Positions 7,708 to 13,491 of a stretch of DNA of 17,640 bases are shown piece after piece. The DNA lies in contig JAUXQA010000064.1 of the NCBI GenBank assembly GCA_030683195.1, forward strand, positions 1-17,640, in the 5' to 3' direction. How positions within the stretch are numbered: position 1 is the stretch's first letter; each line of letters starts with the position of its first letter. The notes beneath the pieces are model-generated. The model made no database searches. It had not been told where the DNA came from and saw only the letters and a program-made list of their open reading frames with translations. A program made the position numbers and the translations under genes. Source of the stretch: Rhodoferax sp. (GTDB lineage Bacteria > Pseudomonadota > Gammaproteobacteria > Burkholderiales > Burkholderiaceae_C).

Positions 7708-8619
7708 TCACGCCACCCGGTGCGAGGTGGTCCACCAGCGCGGCAACCAGCCGCCCGGAGCCAGCAGCAGGGAGCCGACATACAGTGCCCCGGCGCAGCC
7801 AATGATGGTGGGCCCCGAGGGGGTATCCAGGTGGTACGACAGCAGCAAGCCGGCCATGCCCGCCAGCGCGGCTTGTGCACTGGCGTTGAGCAGCTGGGCG
7901 GGCAGGGTGTCGTGCCACAGGCGGCTGGATACCGCCGGAATCATCATCAACCCCACGGCCATGAGCGTGCCCAGGGTCTGAAACCCCGCAACCAGATTCA
8001 CCACCACCAGCATCAGGAATGCCTGGTGCCAAAACCAGCTGCCCAGGCGTCGGCCAGCGCCCCGGTTGGCGCTGCGGCTGGCATTGAGAAACACCGGGTC
8101 GAATGTTTCAAGCACCAGGCCGCGGTACATCAGCGCCAGGGCCAGCAGGCTGGCCGTGGCCACGCCGGCCACCAGCAACAGGCCGCTTTGGTCCACGCCC
8201 AGCGCACTGCCAAACAGCAGGTGCAGCAAGTCAAGCTGGGTGCCAGCCCATGAGATGAGGGTCACGCCCAAGGCCAGCGCCATCAGGTACAGGGCGGCCA
8301 GACTGGCGTCTTCCTTGAGGGGGGTGAGTCGGCTCACCCAGCCTGCCAGGCCGGCGACCAGCATGCCGGCGAGCACCCCGCCCAGCGCCATCGCGGTGAC
8401 AGAAACACCGGCCACCATGTAGCCAACGGCCACCCCCGGCAAGACCGCGTGGCTCAGGGCATCGCCCAGCAGACTCATGCGCCGCAGCGTCAAAAACACC
8501 CCCAGGGGCGCTGCGCTCAGGGCCAGCGCCAGCGTAGCCACCAGCGCGCGGCGCATGAAGGCGAATTCGGCAAACGGGCCGATCAGGAGATCCCACAGCA
8601 GGGCCGTGCTGGCTGTCAT
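7708..8619 (-). CDS. znuB: Zinc ABC transporter permease ZnuB
   Basis: This 303-residue inner-membrane permease of the ABC-3 family forms the zinc channel with ZnuC. It has about eight or nine hydrophobic segments. The family signature DALSHAVLPG is at residues 53-62, followed by a long run of Ala/Leu/Gly-rich helices. The ATG at 8617-8619 overlaps the znuC stop by four bases (ATGA), indicating translational coupling. A longer reading frame extends upstream to 8823, but its extra residues are Arg/Ala/Gly-rich out-of-frame znuC sequence and were rejected. The C-terminus is WWTTSHRVA. Confidence 0.95.
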   Translation of the reverse strand: MTASTALLWDLLIGPFAEFAFMRRALVATLALALSAAPLGVFLTLRRMSLLGDALSHAVLPGVAVGYMVAGVSVTAMALGGVLAGMLVAGLAGWVSRLTPLKEDASLAALYLMALALGVTLISWAGTQLDLLHLLFGSALGVDQSGLLLVAGVATASLLALALMYRGLVLETFDPVFLNASRSANRGAGRRLGSWFWHQAFLMLVVVNLVAGFQTLGTLMAVGLMMIPAVSSRLWHDTLPAQLLNASAQAALAGMAGLLLSYHLDTPSGPTIIGCAGALYVGSLLLAPGGWLPRWWTTSHRVA

Positions 8620-9383
8620 GCATCCACCTCGCACCGTTCCGCTGTTTCGTCCCAGGCCTCGGCCATGGCGCGGGCCCGCTGCAGGTTGGCGGGCGTGAGC
8701 ACCTCGCCGGTCGGGCCCCAGGCCACCAGCTCGCGCGCCAGCAGCAGCGCTTGCGGGAAGTGCTGACGCGCCTGCGCCTCGTCGTGCAGCACAGCAATCA
8801 CCGTGCGCTGTTGTTGGTGCCACAGCTGCACCAGGCCCAGCAGGTTGGCGGTGGTTTTGGAGTCCACCGCGTTGAAGGGCTCGTCGAGCAGAATCACATC
8901 GGCGTTTTGCACCAGCAGGCGGGCAAACATCACCCGCTGGAGCTGGCCGCTGGACAGCGTACCCAGGCTGCGCCGCTCAAAGCCTTGCAGGCCCACGCTG
9001 TGCAAGGCGGCAAATACCTCTGCCATGAGTGCCGGGCTGACGCGGCCAAACGCCCCCAGGCTGCCCCAATAGCCCAGCAGCACGCAGTCGCACACATCCA
9101 TCGGAAAGCTGCGGTCTATCTCGCTGACCTGCGGCAAATAGGCCATGCGCAGCGGGTCGGGCTGCAGGGTCAGCGCGCCCGAGTCGCCGCCCATTCGGGG
9201 CAGCAGGCCCACCAGGCGCTTGAGCAAGGTACTTTTGCCTGATCCGTTGGGCCCCATCACGGCGGTGAGCGAGCCATGGGCAAATTGCCCGCTGATGTGG
9301 TGCAGCGCCGGGTGCTGGCGGTAGCTCACGGTCAGGTTGTCCAGCGTGATGACTGGCCGGGGTGTGGCCGACTGTGCCCTCAT
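8616..9383 (-). CDS. znuC: Zinc ABC transporter ATPase ZnuC
   Basis: This 255-residue cytoplasmic ATPase drives ZnuB. Walker A GPNGSGKST is at residues 44-52, a Q-loop at YLPQVSEIDRSFP (82-94), the signature LSSGQLQR at 143-150 and Walker B VILLDEP at 163-169. The switch His200 is in AVLHDEAQ. I start at 9383, where a GGAGG lies about 10 bases upstream, rather than at 9425. The start codon shares four bases (ATGA) with the end of a 48-residue membrane ORF, so the two are probably translated together. It is the first recognised transporter gene downstream of the operator cluster. Confidence 0.95.
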   Translation of the reverse strand: MRAQSATPRPVITLDNLTVSYRQHPALHHISGQFAHGSLTAVMGPNGSGKSTLLKRLVGLLPRMGGDSGALTLQPDPLRMAYLPQVSEIDRSFPMDVCDCVLLGYWGSLGAFGRVSPALMAEVFAALHSVGLQGFERRSLGTLSSGQLQRVMFARLLVQNADVILLDEPFNAVDSKTTANLLGLVQLWHQQQRTVIAVLHDEAQARQHFPQALLLARELVAWGPTGEVLTPANLQRARAMAEAWDETAERCEVDA

Positions 9384-9526
9384 ACTGGCGCGGCCTCCAG
9401 GGTGGCCCACAGCACCGCCAGCCACAGCAGTACCAGTGCAGGCAACACGGCCAGCACCCGCAGCCAGGCGGGCCAGGCCAGCACGCTGCGCCGGGGGGGC
9501 TTGGGGGTGGTTGGGGAGGGGGGCAT
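9380..9526 (-). CDS. Putative 48-residue single-pass membrane protein ahead of znuC
   Basis: I do not recognise this small ORF. It encodes a Pro/Thr-rich, positively charged N-terminus (MPPSPTTPKPPRR at 1-13), then a strongly hydrophobic stretch from about 22 to 42 rich in Leu, Val, Ala and Trp, and ends LEAAPV. The likely topology is a cytoplasmic N-terminus with one membrane helix. Its TGA overlaps the znuC ATG in an ATGA junction, the same arrangement used between znuC and znuB and between zur and its downstream ATPase. That supports real coupled translation. The GGAGG serving znuC lies within its final codons. No strong ribosome-binding site precedes its own ATG. A role as a small regulator or assembly subunit of ZnuBC is inference only. 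Confidence 0.55.
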   Translation of the reverse strand: MPPSPTTPKPPRRSVLAWPAWLRVLAVLPALVLLWLAVLWATLEAAPV

Positions 9527-9580
9527 GGGCAGGGGTTCTTTACAAAGAGCGGTGAACAGGAGACCGAATTGAAGGGATAA

Positions 9581-9595
9581 TGCAACTCGATTGCG
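9581..9595. promoter_or_regulatory. zur box: Candidate Zur operator 1 (imperfect 7-1-7 palindrome)
   Basis: TGCAACT C GATTGCG matches the left half of the perfect copy at 9607-9621 exactly and the right half (AGTTGCA) at 5 of 7 positions. Its centre (9588) is 26 bases from that of operator 2. It is the copy closest to the minus-strand znu block, starting 55 bases upstream of the miniprotein ATG. Confidence 0.65.
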
Positions 9596-9604
9596 TCAGA
9601 TTCT

Positions 9605-9623
9605 AATGCAACTTAGTTGCATT
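9605..9623. promoter_or_regulatory. zur box: Candidate Zur operator 2 (perfect 19-base palindrome)
   Basis: AATGCAACT T AGTTGCATT is an exact inverted repeat around a single central base. Its 15-base core has the 7-1-7 geometry typical of Fur-family operators (Fur, PerR, Zur). It sits between divergent znu genes and a gene for a Fur-family protein, so Zur is the natural binder. It is probably the strongest site of the three. Confidence 0.8.
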
Positions 9624-9628
9624 GGATG

Positions 9629-9656
9629 TTGAATTGCAATTGAGATGCAGTAAATT
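9629..9656 (+). promoter_or_regulatory. Possible sigma-70 promoter of the zur block
   Basis: TTGAAT (9629-9634) and TAAATT (9651-9656) are separated by 16 bases and each resemble the -35 and -10 hexamers. Operator 3 occupies the spacer. The predicted transcript would have a leader of roughly 35 bases before the zur ATG at 9697. The assignment is by eye and other hexamer pairs are possible. Confidence 0.4.
9635..9649. promoter_or_regulatory. zur box: Candidate Zur operator 3 (imperfect 7-1-7 palindrome)
   Basis: TGCAATT G AGATGCA keeps the TGCAA and TGCA ends of operator 2 but varies inside. Its centre (9642) is 28 bases from that of operator 2. It lies inside the spacer of a plausible plus-strand promoter for zur, so a bound repressor there would block RNA polymerase. 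Confidence 0.6.
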
Positions 9657-9696
9657 TCAAATCGCCCACACTGGCTTCCCACCAACGCAGCACGCC

Positions 9697-10242
9697 ATGA
9701 CCCAGACCCACTCCACACCCATGCCATCTGCCAGCCTGGCCGGGGACGCCATTGATGCCTTGCTGTCGGCCCACGGCCTGCGCCGCACCAGTGCGGCGCG
9801 CCGCGTCCTGGGCTGGCTGCTGGCCCACCCCGACACCACGTACACCCACGCCCAGTTGCAAGTGGCGTTGCAAGGGGATGACGCCTTGGCCGATGGCGTG
9901 GCCTTGGACCGGGTCACGCTGTACCGGCTGATCGACCGGCTCACGCAAGTGGGCCTGCTGCTGTGCCGGGTGGACAGCCAGCGCGTGCGCCGCTACCAGG
10001 CCATGCCGACCAGCGTGCACGCCATTCCCCACTTTGAGTGCCAGAGCTGCCACCGCGACAGCCCGCTGGCCGGAGCCCTGCAGGCCAATGCGCTGGACCT
10101 GGAGCGCGCCGCCCAGACGGCCCTGGAGGCCCTCAAAGCGCTGGGCTACCAGGGTTTGAGCCTGGACTTTGCGGTGCGCGGCGTGTGCGCCGACTGCGCC
10201 ACGGGCACCTCCAGCCTGGCATTGGACGAGCCGCACCCATGA
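9697..10242 (+). CDS. zur: Fur-family transcriptional repressor Zur
   Basis: This 181-residue zinc-sensing repressor turns off zinc uptake genes when zinc is plentiful. A winged-helix DNA-binding domain spans about 18-100, with the recognition-helix segment VTLYRLIDRLTQVGLL at 73-88. The structural zinc site is visible as two CxxC pairs, Cys115/Cys118 (FECQSCHRD) and Cys164/Cys167 (GVCADCA). His108 and His112 are candidate sensory-site ligands. I start at 9697 because the reading frame upstream runs through the operators to 9622 and its extra residues do not look like this family. No clear ribosome-binding site is seen. The stop overlaps the next gene's ATG by four bases. Zur rather than Fur is supported by the znu genes next door and the non-Fur operator sequence. 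Confidence 0.92.
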   Translation: MTQTHSTPMPSASLAGDAIDALLSAHGLRRTSAARRVLGWLLAHPDTTYTHAQLQVALQGDDALADGVALDRVTLYRLIDRLTQVGLLLCRVDSQRVRRYQAMPTSVHAIPHFECQSCHRDSPLAGALQANALDLERAAQTALEALKALGYQGLSLDFAVRGVCADCATGTSSLALDEPHP

Positions 10243-10907
10243 TCCAGACCCGAGCGCTGACCTACCGCTACGCCAGCGGCCCGCACTTGATGTTCCCCGA
10301 TGTGGATGTGGCCCAGGGCGCCGTGCTGCTGCTCACCGGTCCGTCAGGCTGCGGCAAGTCCACCTGGCTGGCGCTGGCGGCGGGTTTGGCCACGCCCGCC
10401 TCGGGTGAGATGACCGTGGCGGAGCAGCGTCTGGGGGCTTTGAACAACATCGCCGCCGATGCCTGGCGCGCCAGATCCATCGGTTTTTTGCCCCAAAAAC
10501 TGCACCTGAGTGCGGCCCTGAATGTGCAGCAAAACCTGGCGCTGGCCCAGTGGGCCTGTGGCCAGCCCGAAGACCTGGTGCGCATTGGCGCTGCCCTGAC
10601 AGCGCTGGGGGTGCATGACCTGGCCCGGCGCAAACCCTCGCAACTCTCGGGCGGGCAAGCTCAGCGCGTGGCTCTGGCGCGTGCCGTGCTGATGCAGCCG
10701 CAAGTGATCTTGGCGGACGAGCCCACCGCCAGCCTGGACGACGCCTCGGCCGCCGCCGCTGTGGGCCTGCTGCTGGAGACCGCCCGCACCCAAGGTGCCA
10801 CGCTGGTGATTGCTACCCACGACGCCCGGGTGGCCGCACTCATTCCACGGGGAAATAATGGCCAAAGTGGCTTCCAGCCGCTGAATCTATTGCCTCAAAA
10901 GCTATGA
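10239..10907 (+). CDS. ABC transporter ATPase, LolD/MacB type, in zinc operon
   Basis: This 222-residue cytoplasmic ATPase would power the FtsX-type permease that follows 10 bases downstream. Walker A GPSGCGKS is at residues 34-41, signature LSGGQ at 136-140, Walker B VILADEP at 156-162 and the switch His in IATHDARV. The sequence fits the LolD/MacB/FtsE class, which usually performs mechanical work at the cell envelope rather than solute import. The start overlaps zur (ATGA). P. aeruginosa PA4064, a Zur-controlled gene, is the analogue I recall. The C-terminal residues after about 210 (PLNLLPQKL) are encoded by sequence resembling a Comamonadaceae intergenic repeat, so the tail may be a late addition. 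Confidence 0.88.
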   Translation: MIQTRALTYRYASGPHLMFPDVDVAQGAVLLLTGPSGCGKSTWLALAAGLATPASGEMTVAEQRLGALNNIAADAWRARSIGFLPQKLHLSAALNVQQNLALAQWACGQPEDLVRIGAALTALGVHDLARRKPSQLSGGQAQRVALARAVLMQPQVILADEPTASLDDASAAAAVGLLLETARTQGATLVIATHDARVAALIPRGNNGQSGFQPLNLLPQKL

Positions 10908-10916
10908 AAAACAAAG
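10884..10916 (+). repeat. Possible dispersed repeat fragment at the ATPase/permease junction
   Basis: The stretch around CTATTGCCTCAAAAGCTATG followed by AAAAACAAAGC resembles the AGCTAT-CAAAAACATAGC-like ends of short repeats I associate with Comamonadaceae genomes. It covers the last codons and stop of the ATPase gene and the ribosome-binding region of the permease. Recognition is from memory. Confidence 0.3.
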
Positions 10917-10917
10917 C

Positions 10918-12120
10918 ATGAAGACGATCACGCTGGCCTGGCGCTACCTGTGGTCACGCCCCCTGGGCGCGGCACTCAACCTTCTGCTGTTGAGCCTGGG
11001 GCTGGCCAGCATTGCCTTTTTGGTGCTGGTCGGGCACCAGCTCAACAAAGCCTTTGAGCGCGACCTGGCCGGTATTGACCTGGTGGTGGGCGCCAAGGGC
11101 AGCCCCATGCAACTGATTTTGTCGGGGGTCTTTCACATTGATGTGCCGCCCGGCAACATCCCCCTGCAGGCTGTCAAGGCACTTGAGAAACACCCGATGG
11201 TGGCCAGCATCATCCCGATCAGCCTGGGCGACAACTACCAGGGCTTTCGGATTGTGGGCACCTCGCACGCCTACCCGGCGCACTACCAAGCCACGCTGGC
11301 GCAGGGCAACCTGTGGAATGCCCCCATGCAGGTGGTGCTGGGCGCCACGGCCGCGCGCCAGTTGGGCCTTGCGCTGGGCAGCCGCTTTGTGGGCTCCCAC
11401 GGCTTGGGCGCAGGGGGCCACGCCCATGGCGAGAACCCTTACGTGGTGACCGGCATTCTGGCAACCAGCGGCAGCGTGCTGGACCGCCTGATCCTGACCG
11501 ACACCGCCTCGGTCTGGAAGGTGCACGAGGACTACACCGCCGTGGACGCCGACGACCGCGCCGTCATGGAAGAAGAGCGCGAGCTCACCCTGGCGCTGGT
11601 GCGCTACAAAACACCCATGGCGGCGGTGAGCCTGCCGCGTTTTGTCAACACCACCACCGAAATGCAGGCCGCCGCCCCGGCGCTTGAGATCACCCGGCTG
11701 CTGAGCATGCTGGGTATCGGCACCGACGTACTGCGGGCATTTGCCGGCGTGCTCTTGCTCACCGCCGGTTTAAGCGTGTTCATTGCCCTGTGGAGCGCCG
11801 TGCGGGAGCGCCGCGCCGACCTGGCGCTTCTGCGCATGCTGGGCGCCCCGCCGGGCAAAATTGCGGCGCTGTTGTTGACTGAGGCTTTTTGGCTGGGCGT
11901 GCTGGCGTCGGTCTTGGGCGTGGCGGGTGGGCAGGGCATGGCCGCACTCATTGGCTGGATGCTGTCGCTGGACAACTCGCTTCTGATTGGCGGCCTGGTC
12001 TGGCCGCCCGAGTTGTGGGTGGTGCCGGCACTCGCCCTGGGGGTGTCGCTGGCAGCAGCTGCACTGCCTGCGCTGGGTGCCTACCGTGTGCGTGTGTTTG
12101 AACTTCTTCAATCCAGGTAA
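10918..12120 (+). CDS. FtsX/MacB-family ABC permease in zinc operon
   Basis: This 400-residue inner-membrane protein has the FtsX-family layout: one membrane helix at about 19-39, a large periplasmic domain at about 40-265, then three helices between about 270 and 395. The periplasmic domain contains ERDLAGIDLVVGAKGSP (47-63), typical of this subgroup, and a His cluster (His161, His168, His170) in a Gly-rich loop, which could be a metal site. It pairs with the ATPase upstream. Family members use ATP to move or release lipoproteins or periplasmic partners rather than passing ions through the membrane. P. aeruginosa PA4065 is the comparable Zur-regulated permease. Its substrate in zinc starvation is not known to me. 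Confidence 0.88.
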   Translation: MKTITLAWRYLWSRPLGAALNLLLLSLGLASIAFLVLVGHQLNKAFERDLAGIDLVVGAKGSPMQLILSGVFHIDVPPGNIPLQAVKALEKHPMVASIIPISLGDNYQGFRIVGTSHAYPAHYQATLAQGNLWNAPMQVVLGATAARQLGLALGSRFVGSHGLGAGGHAHGENPYVVTGILATSGSVLDRLILTDTASVWKVHEDYTAVDADDRAVMEEERELTLALVRYKTPMAAVSLPRFVNTTTEMQAAAPALEITRLLSMLGIGTDVLRAFAGVLLLTAGLSVFIALWSAVRERRADLALLRMLGAPPGKIAALLLTEAFWLGVLASVLGVAGGQGMAALIGWMLSLDNSLLIGGLVWPPELWVVPALALGVSLAAAALPALGAYRVRVFELLQSR

Positions 12121-12155
12121 ATCAGCTCGAAATAGGGCTCAAAAAGGACGAATTT

Positions 12156-12404
12156 ATGAAAAAATTGCTTCTAGCCGGCGTATCCATTGCCTTATGTGCT
12201 ACTTTATCAATAGCATCCGGGTCGCATGGTGACAAGGAAAGAAAAGAGGACGTGGCCCGCCACCGCGCCATGGCCACGGCCCATGAGGCGGCCGCCAAGT
12301 GCCTGGAGTCGGGCAAAAAGGAAGACGCCTGTTACAAGGATTTGCAGGCGGCCTGCAAGGGCTTGGCCATTGGCAAGTTCTGTGGCATGAAGCACGGCCA
12401 CTAA
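12156..12404 (+). CDS. Small exported Cys/His-rich protein (82 aa)
   Basis: I do not recognise a named family. Residues 1-22 form a signal peptide (MKKLLLAGVSIALCATLSIA then SG). The mature part of about 60 residues is charged and probably helical, with four cysteines (49, 59, 67, 76) and five histidines (24, 36, 43, 80, 82), ending CGMKHGH. Two disulfides in an alpha-hairpin, or a metal site using the C-terminal Cys/His residues, are both possible. A good ribosome-binding site (AAGGA) precedes the ATG, and it sits between the permease and DUF3299 genes in the same direction. A periplasmic zinc-carrier role is inference from context. Codons 5-9 overlap a 14-base sequence also found between znuA and zigA. 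Confidence 0.78.
   Translation: MKKLLLAGVSIALCATLSIASGSHGDKERKEDVARHRAMATAHEAAAKCLESGKKEDACYKDLQAACKGLAIGKFCGMKHGH
12168..12181 (+). repeat. 14-base exact repeat inside the signal-peptide codons
   Basis: CTTCTAGCCGGCGT here is identical to 6653-6666. Both copies are followed by AT-rich sequence and then an ATAGC end (12208-12212 region here). In this copy the repeat is read as signal-peptide codons of the 82-residue protein. Confidence 0.45.
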
Positions 12405-12432
12405 GATCACACCACTATCACCGGAGGTGTTC

Positions 12433-12960
12433 ATGAAGTTTGGTTTTTTGCAATCGGCGATTTCTGTGGTGGCGCTGTGTGCGGCCTTGGTGCCCTTGGC
12501 GGGGCTGGCGCAACTGAGCTCGCCCATTGAAGGCGCCTTGCCCGGAGGCAGTGGCCCCGGCGTGCACAGCCCCAACAGCCCCTTTGCCCCCTTGCCCCAG
12601 CGCACCGACGTGTTGCCCTGGTCGGTGCTGACCGATGTGAAAACCCGCATTTTCAAAAACCGGGTGTACCCGGTGTTTCCCCCGGCTGTGCTGGCGCTCA
12701 AGGACAAGACCCAGCGCATTCAGGGCTTCATGATGCCGCTGGAGCCGGGTGAAAAGCAAAAGCACTTTTTGATCAGCTCGGTGCCCCTGACTTGCTCGTT
12801 TTGCACGGCTGGCGGCCCCGAGAGCATGGTGGAGGTCAAGACCAAAACCCCCGTCAAATACACCATGGAACCCGTGGTGGTGGAGGGCCGCCTGGCTGTG
12901 CTGACCGACGATGAGTACGGCTTGTACTACCGCATCGTCGACGCAGTCAGCGTGAAGTAG
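12433..12960 (+). CDS. DUF3299 exported protein, copy 1
   Basis: This 175-residue protein has a signal peptide at about 1-26. The ATG at 12433 follows a strong GGAGG with a 5-base gap; a GTG at 12427 overlaps that site and was not used. Recognisable blocks are GPGVHSPNSPFAPL (41-54), GFMMPLEP (98-105), a CxxC in PLTCSFC (118-124) and GPESMVEV (128-135). These fit DUF3299, a family I know from the Zur-regulated P. aeruginosa gene PA4066, whose biochemical function is undefined. The CxxC could bind metal or be redox active. It is followed after 7 bases by a close paralogue, and the pair are probably one duplicated gene. Confidence 0.85.
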   Translation: MKFGFLQSAISVVALCAALVPLAGLAQLSSPIEGALPGGSGPGVHSPNSPFAPLPQRTDVLPWSVLTDVKTRIFKNRVYPVFPPAVLALKDKTQRIQGFMMPLEPGEKQKHFLISSVPLTCSFCTAGGPESMVEVKTKTPVKYTMEPVVVEGRLAVLTDDEYGLYYRIVDAVSVK

Positions 12961-13277
12961 GTAACGCGTGAAGGGGTTGTACAAACGTCATGTGTTGTGG
13001 GTGGCCCTGGGCCTGGCCTGCACGGTCGGGGCCCAGCCCCGCGTGACGCTGGACATGCCCCAACTGCCTGCCGGCACAGGCGCCGGTGTGCACAGCCCGG
13101 ACAGCCCGATTGCGCCCCTGGTTGAGCGGCGTGATGTGGTGTCGTGGTCACTCCTTGGCACGGTGAAGCTGCGCGATGTGCGCACCGGCCCGCGGCCCTT
13201 CTTCAGTGCCGAGCAACTCGCCTTGCAACAGCGTGTGCAGCGCGTGCAGGGCTTCATGATGCCGCTGGAGCCGGGTG
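12721..13277 (+). repeat. Tandem gene duplication (DUF3299 pair), marked by a 31-base identical stretch
   Basis: Positions 12721-12751 and 13247-13277 are identical, offset 526 bases, and are followed by further near-identical stretches, such as GTGCCCCTGAC(T/C)TGCTCGTTTTG. The nucleotide match in the C-terminal halves, compared with diverged N-terminal halves, suggests purifying selection on that half or occasional gene conversion. Confidence 0.7.
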
Positions 13278-13486
13278 TGAATCAAAAGCACTTTTTGCTC
13301 ACCTCGGTGCCCCTGACCTGCTCGTTTTGTATACCCGGCGGGCCCGAGAGCATGGTGGAGGTGTTCACTAAAACCCCCGTCAAGTACACACTGGCGCCCG
13401 TGGTGGTGGAGGGCCGGTTTGCTGTGCTTACCAATGATCCGCACGGCTTGTACTACCGCATGCTTGACGCGGTGAGCGTGAAATAA
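12968..13486 (+). CDS. DUF3299 exported protein, copy 2
   Basis: This 172-residue tandem paralogue starts at a GTG with only a weak upstream AGG. The signal peptide is at about 1-22 (ending VGAQ). It shares with copy 1 the blocks GAGVHSPDSPIAPL (38-51), GFMMPLEP (95-102), PLTCSFC with Cys118 and Cys121 (115-121) and GPESMVEV (124-131), and the same C-terminal DAVSVK. The N-terminal third has diverged most, for example the charged KLRDVRTGPRP segment. Retention of every conserved block suggests both copies are functional. Whether they act as a heterodimer or on different partners cannot be told from sequence. Confidence 0.85.
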   Translation: MKGLYKRHVLWVALGLACTVGAQPRVTLDMPQLPAGTGAGVHSPDSPIAPLVERRDVVSWSLLGTVKLRDVRTGPRPFFSAEQLALQQRVQRVQGFMMPLEPGVNQKHFLLTSVPLTCSFCIPGGPESMVEVFTKTPVKYTLAPVVVEGRFAVLTNDPHGLYYRMLDAVSVK

Positions 13487-13491
13487 GACAG

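Noticed and set aside
8620..8823. N-terminal extension of znuB
   Set aside because: The extra residues are an out-of-frame reading of znuC and are unlike the ABC-3 family; the ATGA-coupled start at 8619 is normal.
9622..9696. N-terminal extension of zur from an ATG at 9622
   Set aside because: It would begin within operator 2 and run through operator 3, and the added residues do not fit the Fur family.
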